Shown: piece after piece, positions 46,497 through 55,028 of the stretch
Layout of the letters: each line of letters begins with the position of its first letter
Numbering within the stretch: the stretch's first letter is position 1
Assembly (NCBI RefSeq): GCF_006965445.1
Contig: NZ_CP041356.1
Coordinates: forward strand, 1,550,001-1,614,000
DNA: 64,000 nucleotides
DNA from: Lactococcus protaetiae
Lineage (GTDB): Bacteria; Bacillota; Bacilli; Lactobacillales; Streptococcaceae
Direction: 5' to 3'
Notes under the pieces: model-generated
Seen by the model: the letters and a program-made list of their open reading frames with translations, nothing else
Database searches by the model: none
What the model was told of the DNA's origin: nothing
Position numbers and translations under genes: made by a program

Positions 46497-46831
46497 TTCA
46501 ATTAGCTATTGATGGTCAATTTGGTAGTGCTACAGCTCGACGTCTTCAAGAATACTTTGATACCGATGGAAAAGATGGTGTGATCAGTCATCAATATAAA
46601 CAGTCCTTTAACCAAAATATCTATGTCGCTCAGTTTGATTCCTCACTGACAGGTTCAAACGTCATCAAAGCTTTACAGAAATTCTTGGGTCTTGTCCAAG
46701 ATGGACTGTGTGGGCAAGGCACAATTAAAGCCTTATAGAAACATTTAGGAACAACGCAAGACGGTGTGATTAGTCCAGTTTCTGATACTGTGAAAGCTCT
46801 GTAAAAACGATTGAATGCGAATAAACTCTAA
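46493..46831 (+). pseudogene. Endolysin C-terminal remnant (peptidoglycan-binding repeats)
   Basis: LAIDGQFGSATARRLQEYFDTDGKDGVISHQYKQSFNQN...VIKALQKFLGLVQDGLCGQGTIKAL, then TAG, KHLGTTQDGVISPVSDTVKAL, then TAA, KRLNANKL. The two stops sit where CAG and CAA (Gln) codons are expected, each one C-to-T change. The catalytic N terminus is missing. This was the wall-binding part of the original phage endolysin. A decayed second copy is at about 50015-50185. Confidence 0.8.
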
Positions 46832-46974
46832 AATTATCCCTGAAGATCACGGGGATTTTTTATTGTCAAAAATTTAATGTAATACAAATTTAATATAGAT
46901 TCACGTGATTATACGTGCTAATTCTTGATTTTATAAGTGCAATAACGTATACATTAATAATGTAAGAAGGTAAC

Positions 46975-47165
46975 GTGCACAGGCCACTTACTGGAAAGGG
47001 AATGCTTAAACTGCTTCTTAATGAAGGTGGGTTGAACGGAGACTTGAAGGTAGTCACTATCATTTATATAAAAATGGGGTGAGAATTACAGTTCCTGTTC
47101 ATGGTAATCAAGATTTAGGAAATGGGCTTGAAAGCAAAATCCTAAAGCAGGCAGGGCTAAAATAG
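46975..47165 (+). pseudogene. hicA: HicA-like mRNA interferase toxin, frameshifted
   Basis: From a GTG start after TAAGAAGG: HRPLTGKGMLKLLLNEG, then, after adding one G at GG 47026-47027, WVERRLEGSHYHLYKNGVRITVPVHGNQDLGNGLESKILKQAGLK. This is a complete 63-residue HicA with the catalytic His in EGSHYHLYK and the HGNQDLGNG loop. It should cut mRNA and be neutralised by the downstream HicB. Confidence 0.8.
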
Positions 47166-47193
47166 CCCTTGCCGTTTCATTGGAGGTTTTATT

Positions 47194-47647
47194 ATGGCAA
47201 ACAATACACCATTACTTGTTGCGTATCCAGCTATTTTTCACCCAGAAGAAAAAGGGGATATTTTATCGAATTTCCAGATGTTGATGGAGCTTTCACTGGT
47301 ATAAACGAGAATAATTTCGCCTTTGGTCTCGAGATGGCTGAGGAAGTCTTGGGATGGTTCTTGCAGATTATATCGAAAATGGAGAAAATCTTCCTAAAGT
47401 GTCATCGGTTGAAGAAATCCAAAAAACGACTGATGATATGGTCACGCTTGTAAAAGTGGATATGGAAAGCTATTTTAAAGATGTATCTCCAGTGAAAAAA
47501 ATATTGTCAATTCCAAAGTGGGCGGATGAAATGGGTAAACGTTCAGGAATTAACTTTTCTCGTCTTTTAACAGATGCAATTGTAAATGCTGCTCGAACAT
47601 TTGAATTAGAAATCAATACAGATAAAGATTATCTGACACAAAAGTAA
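47194..47647 (+). pseudogene. hicB: HicB-like antitoxin, two frameshifts
   Basis: GGAGG then ATG: ANNTPLLVAYPAIFHPEEKG, with one G to add at GGGG 47254-47257 leading to YFIEFPDVDGAFTGINENNFAFGLEMAEEVLG, and one G at GGG 47351-47353 leading to MVLADYIENGENLPKVSSVEEIQ... ending with KRSGINFSRLLTDAIVNAARTFEL (RHH-like DNA-binding part). Restored length 151. It pairs with HicA 28 nt upstream. If the frameshifts were real the toxin would lack its antidote, which argues they are errors. Confidence 0.8.
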
Positions 47648-47704
47648 TTTTTCGCTTAAACGGATTTTTACATATAATGTACTATAATGATTAAATCTTT
47701 AGCC

Positions 47705-47735
47705 AAGGAAGCTGGAATAATCCGGCTTCCTTTTA
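47705..47735 (+). terminator. Terminator after hicB
   Basis: AAGGAAGCTGGAATAATCCGGCTTCCTTTT: stem GGAAGC/GCTTCC with T run, immediately before the tRNA copy. Confidence 0.7.
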
Positions 47736-47809
47736 GGTTCTTTAGCTCAGTTGCTTAGAGCTAACAGCTCATAACCGTTCGATCGCTGGTTCGAGTCCAG
47801 TAAGAACCA
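47736..47809 (+). tRNA. tRNA-Met(CAT) copy, degenerating
   Basis: GGTTCTTTAGCTCAGTTGCTTAGAG... with anticodon CAT and 3' AAGAACCA. Compared with the copy at 52189 it has changes in the D-loop, the anticodon stem (AACAG/CCGTT mismatch) and the T-stem (GCTGG/CCAGT). It may be a duplicate left by an integration event and now losing function. It shares the CTTCCTTTTA sequence just upstream with the intact copy. Confidence 0.75.
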
Positions 47810-47877
47810 TGAATTAAATGGAGAGTGGAAAAAGAAGGGATAAATCCTGTAGCCCTCTATATATTAAGGTTCCAAAA

Positions 47878-47948
47878 ACTCCCCTCACCTCCATAATACA
47901 GTTTGTATAGAATCTTATAGACCAAAAAATCGCTCAATAGAGCGTTTT
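47878..47948 (+). repeat. attR-like 71-bp direct repeat (tmRNA 3' end copy)
   Basis: ACTCCCCTCACCTCCATAATACAG...ATCGCTCAATAGAGCGTTTTTT repeats 37436-37506 with only a few differences. It marks the right boundary of the tmRNA-integrated prophage and a 10.4-kb element length. Confidence 0.88.
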
Positions 47949-48106
47949 TTATTTTTATGATTTGTAAGATTTTATTTCCAAAGTTGATTTTTACTCTATT
48001 TCTTACTAAAACTAAGTATAAAAAATGATACATGTTTCATGTATTTCCTACTTACTTGACCTAAATTCGCCCTCGCAGCTCAAAGTTTGGGCGGTTTTAT
48101 TATTTA

Positions 48107-48320
48107 TTCTCCATTAATAAGGTTTGTTCGTATTCAAATTTTTCAGGATTTTCACTCCATTTTACATCAAGAGAGCTATTATTGTCTAAATATTCTTTGA
48201 TTTCATTTAGTTCTACATTAAAATATGCTTTATGATTATTAAATTTATTAACATGGAAGACAATACAAAAAGTCGAAAATCTAATATGTTTTATAAAATT
48301 GTCAAGGTATTGGGATTAAA
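48107..48320 (-). pseudogene. Hypothetical C-terminal fragment
   Basis: An open minus-strand frame without a clear start reads FIKHIRFSTFCIVFHVNKFNNHKAYFNVELNEIKEYLDNNSSLDVKWSENPEKFEYEQTLLMENK and ends at 48107. It lies just after a CGCCC...GGGCGG hairpin similar to the one next to the fragment at 37833, so it may be a diverged relative of that gene end. No family recognised. Confidence 0.4.
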
Positions 48321-48340
48321 AGCTAAACAACTGGTGCAAA

Positions 48341-48463
48341 ATGATTTTGGTCGTTAATTTAGACTTCATACACGACTACATTTCTAAAGATAGCGAAGTC
48401 AGTCTAGATTTAACTTAAAAAGAAATTGTGGACTTGATAGGTTGTAAAATTGAATGGATTTAA
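48341..48463 (+). pseudogene. Small decayed phage-type gene
   Basis: ATG 48341: MILVVNLDFIHDYISKDSEVSLDLT, TAA, then KEIVDLIGCKIEWI and TAA. A single substitution (TAA from CAA or AAA) separates the halves. No family recognised. Confidence 0.3.
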
Positions 48464-48541
48464 GAACCTTGTAATTTAAAAGTGCAGTTGCAATGGAGAG
48501 GAAAAGCAAAAAACCCATTATAAAAATAATGAGTCTTGGAT

Positions 48542-48817
48542 TCAGAATCTAGGCAAGCTGAGCAAATTATCGTTACTTATTGGGTTGGCTTCAGTATGGA
48601 GATACAGTATTCCATTAGTTGAACAAACAGCCTCAATGTATACTTTATCAGCTTGGGAATAAGCACAGGTGTAGAAAAAACGACTATCATTGTTGATAAA
48701 ACGAATAATATCTGCAACTGAATATTCTAGATTGCTGCTTAGTTTAACATCAGTAATCTTGTCAGTAGAAGACACATAGTTATCAGAAACACGGATATGG
48801 GTTATTTGATATTCCAT
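48542..48817 (-). CDS. DUF3892-family protein
   Basis: About 92 residues: EYQITHIRVSDNYVSSTDKITDVKLSSNLEYSVADIIRFINNDSRFFYTCAYSQADKVYIEAV...LHTEANPISNDNLLSLPRF. The IT-x-IR start and DNLLSLP-F end are the DUF3892 hallmarks; function unknown. The ATG at 48817 has AAGGTGG ahead of it. A diverged paralogue is at 52531-52800, just outside the second tRNA-Met copy. Confidence 0.75.
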   Translation of the reverse strand: MEYQITHIRVSDNYVSSTDKITDVKLSSNLEYSVADIIRFINNDSRFFYTCAYSQADKVYIEAVCSTNGILYLHTEANPISNDNLLSLPRF

Positions 48818-48829
48818 ATGAAGTACCAC

Positions 48830-49380
48830 CTTCTATTTATAATATTTTGAGTAAAATCAAGTAACTTATAACTTTATTCACAAATAGTATAACAAAATAA
48901 AATGAGTATACAATTTTGTTTTAGTGGAAATTTTGTTAAAAAGTATTTACATTTTAAAGAAATGAACAATCAAATATTAAATACAAAAGGAAAATAGTTC
49001 CCACACAAATAATCAATGAAAGTACTCGGGTGGGTCAAAAGTATCAAGAATTTGATGTAGATATAAGTCATTCTATGAGCAAGCCGTGGCATAAATCTCA
49101 CGATTTTCAAAGGAATACTGCAAGAAAATGTCAGAAAATTGTTACCGATACTAACGAGTAATGTAAAATGAAGCCTGCCGTGAAACGTGGGAGTGAAAAC
49201 ACCACTTTTAACTTACTGACACAAAATAAAAAGCTCGCATGGGGAATGCGAGCTAAGAGTTGATGTGCTCTAGTTTGTACAATAGAAACGGAGAATGAAA
49301 ATGACAGCATCAGTAGAAAAAATATACTTTCCATATGTTCAAATACTTACAAAGCAACAATTAGTATTGAGAAACTATAA
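48830..49380. other. Intergenic region, mostly featureless
   Basis: AT-rich. A short open stretch at about 49170-49261 (MKPAVKRGSENTTFNLLTQNKK...) ends on the hairpin AGCTCGCATGGGGAATGCGAGCT (49231-49255). I cannot support a gene here. Confidence 0.5.
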
Positions 49381-49841
49381 TCATAATTTTTTTTGCATGT
49401 TAATATCAGTAACCTGAAAACCAGTTTTTTGATAAACGTGTATTGCTCTCGAATTATTTCCAAAAATATGTAATGCTAAAGAAGTGAAAGAAAGCTGCTT
49501 TGCTTGAATTTCAATGAGATTGATAACTTTTGTTCCGAGTCCTATGTTTTGAAATTCTGGGTAAATCTCGAAGTCATATATAAAAGCTGTATTTTCGTTA
49601 TCAGTACTTTTGGCAATCCAGATGTAGCCAATTATTTTTTCATGATATAGAACTGAGTAGAAATAATTATTTGGTGTTTGGAGTCCTTCGGGAGAAGTCT
49701 ATCGTATTCTTTCTTAGAATTTGATATAGAATTAGCCTTGTCCCATGTCCCATTTTCAACCTTTTCGTTGGCAAAGATTTCGACAGAGGTTGCCATATAA
49801 TCTTCGAAAGATTTTTTAGTCATTTTAGTAAGTTTTATCAT
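49381..49841 (-). pseudogene. GNAT acetyltransferase, frameshifted
   Basis: IKLTKMTKKSFEDYMATSVEIFANEKVENGTWDKANSISNSKKEYDRLLP, then the frame is lost. Adding one base at GGG 49690-49692 (C on the coding strand) gives EGLQTPNNYFYSVLYHEKIIGYIWIAKST...AFIYDFEIYPEFQNIGLGTKVINLIEIQAKQLSFTSLALHIFGNNSRAIHVYQKTGFQVTDINMQKKL. The acetyl-CoA loop is QNIGLGTK. About 153 residues repaired. The target is unknown. Confidence 0.8.
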
Positions 49842-50014
49842 AAGTACTCCTCGAATAAATGCCTACCATAAACCACAAATGGCGTAGGAAATAACACTTC
49901 ATAGCCAGATTATATCATAAAAAGAAGAGTTTAGTTAATGGAGGATAGACTAGATAGCAAGACGTTTTCAAAAATACATTGATATGGTAGACAAAGAATA
50001 TTATTATCAACCAT

Positions 50015-50185
50015 CAATATCAACAGTTATTTGCTCAGTTTGATTAATCACTGGCAGGTTCAAACGCACATGGTAAAACTCTTGCAGAAACATCTAGGAA
50101 CAGCGCAAGACAATGTGACTAGTCCACTTTTTGATTCTGTGAAAGCTCTCAAAAACGCTTAAATGCGAATAAATTGTAAGATGTA
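50015..50185 (+). pseudogene. Second endolysin 3'-end remnant
   Basis: The DNA resembles 46625-46830: GCTCAGTTTGATTAATCACTGGCAGGTTCAAACG...AAACATCTAGGAACAGCGCAAGACAATGTGACTAGTCCA...GTGAAAGCTCTCAAAAACGCTTAAATGCGAATAAA. All frames are broken. It shows that the second layer also came from a phage with the same lysis module. Confidence 0.75.
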
Positions 50186-50279
50186 TACATCTTATCTGTT
50201 GACAGGATTTAAATATTATTAAAATTGTGATATACTGAACATATTGACGAAGTTGAAAATAGCGGAGAAATGATGAAAA

Positions 50280-50480
50280 GTGAGACTATACAGATTAATC
50301 TATTCAAAACTAGTAGAGTGGATGGATAAAATTCATAATGGTGAAAGACCTGGAGTATTTTGTCCTGAGCGATTAGTAACACAACTCTTGTTTTGGGCAA
50401 GTATATTAATATTATCAATATTAGTGTTGGCACTACTGGGATTATTAACTTACTACCTTTATTCTAAAATAAAGCATTAA
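50280..50480 (+). CDS. Small membrane protein
   Basis: 66 residues from GTG 50280: RLYRLIYSKLVEWMDKIHNGERPGVFCPERLVTQLLFWASILILSILVLALLGLLTYYLYSKIKH. One long hydrophobic helix (about 40-60) and a Lys tail. GGAG lies about 16 nt upstream, before two ATG codons in another frame, so a lost base near the start is possible. No family recognised. Confidence 0.45.
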   Translation: MRLYRLIYSKLVEWMDKIHNGERPGVFCPERLVTQLLFWASILILSILVLALLGLLTYYLYSKIKH

Positions 50481-50483
50481 TTT

Positions 50484-50795
50484 CCCTCGCTTTTGCAAGT
50501 TCTTTGTTACTGATAACATAATGATTAGAAATAGCCAATCTAAAATCTACAAATATTTCTGATTAGAACTATTTTTGAGAGGTATATTCATTACAGTAAA
50601 TTCAGTAAAATACCAATAAATTAGGAGAGCCACCACCTCAAAGCAGAGGAGCTGCAGATAGCACAAAAACTTTAGGATTAATTCTGACGAAATCTTGAAA
50701 TGATAGATAAGAATAATCACTCAAAATATAATGTTATTTCTCAATTTTACATGGATACGTCACTTATCAAATAAACTGTAAGACACGATGTTATA
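50484..50795. other. Region without recognisable gene
   Basis: AT-rich with short hairpins, e.g. near GAGGAGCTGCAG. No coding frame with a ribosome-binding site is visible. Confidence 0.5.
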
Positions 50796-51010
50796 GTGCG
50801 TAAAAGGATTGCTATATTTACGAAAATAATCAGACAAGGTACTTCGGGAGTTGCTATTACTGTTTTTCTTCTAGTTAATCTTTTGGGGTAGTTTTTCTAT
50901 TTTGCTTTGTAATTGATAATAATAGGGACTACGATGAAATTAAGCATGAGATAGATAAAAAGAGGGAGAAGACTAAAACAAATAGTTTCCCCTCCCCATC
51001 GCCTCAATAA
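50796..51010 (+). pseudogene. Small membrane protein, frameshifted (tentative)
   Basis: From GTG 50796: RKRIAIFTKIIRQGTSGVAITVFLLVNLLG, then a stop. Adding one G at GGGG 50885-50888 extends it as VVFLFCFVIDNNRDYDEIKHEIDKKREKTKTNSFPSPSPQ to 51008-51010. One strong membrane helix and a charged tail. There is no good ribosome-binding site. The last codons run into a CCCCTCCCCATCGCCTCAATAATA stretch that weakly resembles the tmRNA att core. Confidence 0.35.
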
Positions 51011-51373
51011 TAAGTTTTTTATAAATTTCTATAAACCACTCTATAAACTGCTTTGTTGAGCGGTTTTTATTTTATGGAACAATGTTGTTATAAATGAATG
51101 ACGTGTTTTGATTCAGCGACAATTGACAAATATATCACAGGCAACTATAAATAAACTCGCAATTGAATACAATAGGCAGTATTTTTCGATCTACATCAAA
51201 TGGCGTAATCTAAAAGAAACACAATAAGCTAAAAAACATAATCATGATTTAATCAAAATGTGATTGACGCTGATGTGAAAAAGTAATATACTTTAAAAGT
51301 TGTCGAAAATGGTAACTTTATTAATGTAATGTTATGAAATTACTATAATATTAATGAACAACATGAGGAAATA

Positions 51374-51883
51374 ATGAACTATAAAAAACTTACAATTTCT
51401 ATTGCTGCGGCCCTTCTTATTGCTCTTTCTGCTTTTGGAGTAAAGACTTTAGCGGATCAATTCTGGTCTGGTCACGGTGATATTCAAGCAATCAATGCTG
51501 ATATTGATACATTGTCAAATAGAATTCAAGGTAAATCTCAACAAGTGACAACTTTGACAAGTCAACTTAGTGATTCACAAAATTCAGTAAATGGCTATAA
51601 ATCACAACTTAGTAGTCTTCAAGATCAATTGACACAAGCGAACACTTCTGCTCAGACTCAAATCCAAGAAAAAATTAATGAAGTTAATCAAGCGATTAGT
51701 GATGGAAACCAAAAAACAGCAGCTGTGCAACAACAACTTGACTCTGCTAACCAAACAATTGCTAGTCTTAACCAACAGATTAATGACTTGAAAAATCAAG
51801 GTAATAGTGATTTGAATCAAGCTGTTAGTGATGTACAAGCCACTCGCCAAAAAGCAGATTCAGCAGTGAATAGCAACCAATAA
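51374..51883 (+). CDS. Secreted or membrane-anchored coiled-coil protein
   Basis: 169 residues. An N-terminal hydrophobic segment (KKLTISIAAALLIALSAFGVKTLA, 5-27) acts as signal peptide or anchor. The rest is a Gln/Ser/Asn-rich coiled coil with heptads (IDTLSNRIQGKSQQVTTLTSQLSDSQNSVNG...QQLDSANQTIASLNQQINDLKN). No catalytic domain. A GAGGAAA site precedes the ATG and TACCTTTCGAGGTAC with a T run terminates it at 51899-51920. Possibly a wall-stress or division-associated protein; function unknown. Confidence 0.8.
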   Translation: MNYKKLTISIAAALLIALSAFGVKTLADQFWSGHGDIQAINADIDTLSNRIQGKSQQVTTLTSQLSDSQNSVNGYKSQLSSLQDQLTQANTSAQTQIQEKINEVNQAISDGNQKTAAVQQQLDSANQTIASLNQQINDLKNQGNSDLNQAVSDVQATRQKADSAVNSNQ

Positions 51884-51938
51884 TGAACAAGCATTTTTGT
51901 ACCTTTCGAGGTACTTTTTTACTTTATACGATAAAAAT

Positions 51939-51968
51939 TTGACAAAGTATTTTATAGAGGACTATAAT
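51939..51968 (+). promoter_or_regulatory. Strong promoter of a 17-codon gene
   Basis: TTGACA (51939-51944) and TATAAT (51963-51968), spacing 18 bp, both perfect consensus, about 37 nt ahead of the small ORF. Confidence 0.75.
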
Positions 51969-52005
51969 AAAAATGTAGTTTAAAATACTTTAGTGAGGTG
52001 CGAAA

Positions 52006-52059
52006 ATGGCGTTTAAATGGATTCGTAAAATCTTTGGCACAGGCAAAAAGTTGTGGTAA
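52006..52059 (+). CDS. 17-residue cationic amphipathic peptide
   Basis: MAFKWIRKIFGTGKKLW. A GAGGTG site lies 6 nt before the ATG. The peptide has net charge about +5, and aromatic and aliphatic residues fall on one helical face (F3, W5, I6, I9, F10). It has its own consensus promoter and is followed by a hairpin (CCTGTCATACTGGCAG near 52091) with a T run. It could be a leaderless bacteriocin, a membrane-active toxin or a small regulatory peptide; no immunity or transport gene is seen beside it. Confidence 0.5.
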   Translation: MAFKWIRKIFGTGKKLW

Positions 52060-52188
52060 ATATTTGTTTGCTACGAGATTGAAATGATTTCCCTGTCATA
52101 CTGGCAGAGATTTTTTTGTTGTTAAAATCTATGCTATAATAAGAATATCTTCAATCAAGGTAAGTTAGATAACTTCAACTTCCTTTTA

Positions 52189-52262
52189 GGTTCTTTAGCT
52201 CAGTTGGTTAGAGCTAACGGCTCATAACCGTTCGGTCGCTGGTTCGAGTCCAGCAAGAACCA
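52189..52262 (+). tRNA. tRNA-Met(CAT)
   Basis: A complete cloverleaf: acceptor GGTTCTT/AAGAACC, D-arm GCTC..GAGC, anticodon arm AACGG-CTCATAA-CCGTT with anticodon CAT, T-arm GCTGG-TTCGAGT-CCAGC, discriminator A, CCA not encoded. Elongator Met is most likely; Ile2 with a modified C cannot be excluded. Its promoter has GCTATAAT about 55 nt upstream. Confidence 0.9.
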
Positions 52263-52530
52263 TATAAATATATCCATCAATTGTAGACATTGAAGCAGGT
52301 CTAAAGTCGTTTGAGAAGATATAGATTGTTACACGAATCTTCTCCCACCTCCTATTACGAGAGCTTACTAGAGTCAATAGAATTTAAAATCGCCTAATGG
52401 AGCGGTTTTTATTTTAAAAAAATTGAATTTCTAATTTGGAGTCCCAAAACTCAGTAGAGAAAAGAGTTTTGTATCCGAAAAAATTAGAAAATAAAAAAGT
52501 CCACAAAAGGACTTTGATGAAAAACTTGAA

Positions 52531-52800
52531 TTAAAATAGAGGTAGTTGGCAGAGCTCGTCTGAACCTAGAGCTCGGTGGATAGAGCGAATATAAGGAGGC
52601 TTGATTTGCTGATGGACAGATTCGACATAGGAAAGCGTTCCTTTTGATGAAACATAATAGTACTCACATCCTAAACCAATAAAGTACGCCACTTCTGCAG
52701 CAGTTTCTATTGCCCCGCCTTCTAATTTTACCTCTTTAATTTGCATAGGCGATTTTGCTGGAGAAGTGGATAAATGAATATGTGTAATTCGATAGGCCAT
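52531..52800 (-). CDS. DUF3892-family protein (second copy)
   Basis: About 89 residues: AYRITHIHLSTSPAKSPMQIKEVKLEGGAIETAAEVAYFIGLGCEYYYVSSKGTLSYVESV...RALGSDELCQLPLF, same family as the gene at 48542. The ATG at 52800 starts the conserved YRITHI. Function unknown. A terminator-like AATCGCCTAATGGAGCGGTTTTTATTTT (52390-52420) lies between it and the tRNA. Confidence 0.75.
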   Translation of the reverse strand: MAYRITHIHLSTSPAKSPMQIKEVKLEGGAIETAAEVAYFIGLGCEYYYVSSKGTLSYVESVHQQIKPPYIRSIHRALGSDELCQLPLF

Positions 52801-53085
52801 AAAATTTACCGCTTTCTTTTTATTATAAACCTTTTTGCAAATAAAATAAACTGAATTAGTCAATAAATACTGGTAAGAGAATAAAAATATAGGTGATAAA
52901 TCTAAAAGGATAACACAACTATCCAGTAACATGCTAGTTATTCAAAGTTGCTACAGATAGATTTTGACCAAAAATAAATAAAAATCTACTATTTCAGTAA
53001 ATTTCTTTGTAATGTTTTCTTTTAAGGTTATTTATTATATAATTAGGATGTAGAGAATAACTAAACGATGCAGGAGGTGAAAGTG

Positions 53086-53514
53086 ATGAGAAAACAGTAC
53101 AAAAACATCTTGGTTGCAGTAGATGGTTCAGAACAGTCCTATAATGCTATAAAAGAAGCTGTAGGAGTAGCTAAAAGAAATCAGGGAAAGCTCCATATCT
53201 TGACAGTTAAAGATATCAATCGTTATTATGGATTAGCAGGAAGAATGGATTTAACAGGTACTCCAGCTCTTGATAGAATCGCTAAGTCCATCCTAGTTAA
53301 ATCTTGTAAATTAGTTAATTATGAAGTTGAATTTGAAACTTATGAACTTGCTGGGACTCCAAAGCATCTAATTGTCAAGTTTGCAAAAGAGCATGATATA
53401 GATCTTATCATTATTGGAGCGACTGGTGCAGGTTTTATTGACAAGTTAATGTTGGGTTCAACGACACAATATGTTATCATCCACGCTCCATGTAGTGTGA
53501 TGGTTGTCAGATAA
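53086..53514 (+). CDS. Universal stress protein (1 of 4)
   Basis: About 142 residues. KQYKNILVAVDGSEQSYNAIKEAVGVAKRNQGKLHILTVKDI then IIIGATGAGFIDKLMLGSTTQYVIIHAPCSVMVVR. The G-2x-G-9x-G-S/T loop marks an ATP-binding UspA type. AGGAGGTG precedes ATG 53086. The promoter ATTATATAAT and leader up to the start are nearly identical to those of the copy at 54600, so the whole unit was duplicated. Confidence 0.92.
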   Translation: MRKQYKNILVAVDGSEQSYNAIKEAVGVAKRNQGKLHILTVKDINRYYGLAGRMDLTGTPALDRIAKSILVKSCKLVNYEVEFETYELAGTPKHLIVKFAKEHDIDLIIIGATGAGFIDKLMLGSTTQYVIIHAPCSVMVVR

Positions 53515-53592
53515 ATAAAAAAAGTCATCGGAAAGGATGACTTTTTCACCAATATACGATAAAGGAATTTGATTTTCATTATAAACTCATCA

Positions 53593-54222
53593 TTATTTAA
53601 AAAGAATTATTAAGACATGAACGACTAAGTATATACCATAGATTAAGACAATAGCACCTGAAATAACGTTGATCCAGACTAAGAAAAATTTTGGTAGTTT
53701 TTCTTTTAAAAGACCTACAAATAAAGTGATTCCATAAAACCACAAGATAGTAGCTAATAGTACGCCAGAAATGAAATAGAAGGCATCTATACCTGATAGA
53801 GTGCCATGTAATGCTCCAAGCATCAGAGAACCATCTATTAGAGCCTGCGGATTCGCCCAAACGAGAAGCAATGAAGATAAAAGAACTTTACCTAGAGTTT
53901 GAGAAGCATTCACTTGAGTATTTTGGTCGAAATGGGTCGCTCTAGCATCTTTCAAGATTCCACGTGCAATATAAATTAATAATGCACCCCCGATGCCCAT
54001 CACCATGAGCTTAAAGATTTCATTTGAAGAAATTAAAGCTCCCATTCCATAAAATGCAGCAATTTCGAAAATCGCATCAGAAAACCATATAAAAAAAGCA
54101 TAAAATAGTGCTTTTTTTATATTATTTGTCAGTGCGTTATTAAATACATATATATTTTGCATACCAATTGGCGCAATCGCAGCGAAACCAATAAGCATAC
54201 CCTTAAAAATTACAAATAACAT
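53593..54222 (-). CDS. LysE-family amino-acid exporter
   Basis: 209 residues with about six membrane helices. FKGMLIGFAAIAPIGMQNIYVFNNAL is the LysE/RhtB signature (G-x-x-P-G/I-Q), and SLLLVWANPQALIDGSLMLGAL is the second conserved region. It likely exports an amino acid. It is inserted on the opposite strand between two universal stress genes. Confidence 0.88.
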   Translation of the reverse strand: MLFVIFKGMLIGFAAIAPIGMQNIYVFNNALTNNIKKALFYAFFIWFSDAIFEIAAFYGMGALISSNEIFKLMVMGIGGALLIYIARGILKDARATHFDQNTQVNASQTLGKVLLSSLLLVWANPQALIDGSLMLGALHGTLSGIDAFYFISGVLLATILWFYGITLFVGLLKEKLPKFFLVWINVISGAIVLIYGIYLVVHVLIILFK

Positions 54223-54578
54223 CCCACAATTATATCATAAATGAGTCTTGCAGGAGAGAAATAAATATGTTACCTAATACTTCAAAACATTGATATGATA
54301 AACAAATATTGCAGAGCATTATTGTCAGATCATCTTTAGAAAAATCATAAATTCTTTAGTTTGGGTGTAGTTGTTGGAATAATATTTACTTATTGTTTGA
54401 TATTGGAATAAACGATGAAAAATTAAGCATATTTCAAACTTAGAAAAATAACATGATACAAAATTTACTGTATTAGACGTAAATAGCTGAATAGAGCGAT
54501 TTTTGTTTTAATAGCTATCTCTGCAGGGTTTTCTTTTAAGGAGATTTATTATATAATTAGAGTGTAGAGAATAACTAG
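54223..54578. other. Intergenic region with duplicated usp promoter
   Basis: The right part (about 54525-54598) copies the leader of the first usp gene: TTTTCTTTTAAGG...ATTTATTATATAATTAG...GTAGAGAATAACTAGATGATGCAGGAGGTG. The left part has a terminator-like GCTGAATAGAGCGATTTTTGTTTT (54488-54511). No gene is seen. Confidence 0.5.
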
Positions 54579-54599
54579 ATGATGCAGGAGGTGAATATC

Positions 54600-55028
54600 A
54601 TGAAAAAACAATACAAAAACATCTTGGTTGCAGTAGATGGTTCTGAACAAGCTTACAATGCTGTGAGTGAGGCTGCAGAAGTAGCCAAAAGAAACGATGG
54701 AAAGCTTCATATCTTGACAGTCAAGGATATCGGACGTTACTATGGTATGGCAGGTCGTGTTGTTTTAACCGACACATTGGAACTTGATAAAAGTGCTGAA
54801 GAAATCTTAGATAAAGCTTCTCATCTAGTTACAAACGAAGTGGAAACTGAAATTTATGAAGTTTCCGGAGTTCCAAAGTACACAATTGCTGATTTTTCAA
54901 AAGAGCATGATATCGATCTTATTGTTATAGGTGCGACTGGTACAGGATTTATTGACAAACTACTAGTAGGCTCAACGACTCAATATGTTGTTAGTCATGC
55001 ATCGTGTAATGTGATGGTCGTTAGATAA
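54600..55028 (+). CDS. Universal stress protein (2 of 4)
   Basis: About 142 residues, closest to the first copy: KKQYKNILVAVDGSEQAYNAVSEAAEVAKRNDGKLHILTVKDIGRYYGMAG and IVIGATGTGFIDKLLVGSTTQYVVSHASCNVMVVR (ATP-binding loop intact). GGAGGTG precedes ATG 54600. Confidence 0.92.
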   Translation: MKKQYKNILVAVDGSEQAYNAVSEAAEVAKRNDGKLHILTVKDIGRYYGMAGRVVLTDTLELDKSAEEILDKASHLVTNEVETEIYEVSGVPKYTIADFSKEHDIDLIVIGATGTGFIDKLLVGSTTQYVVSHASCNVMVVR

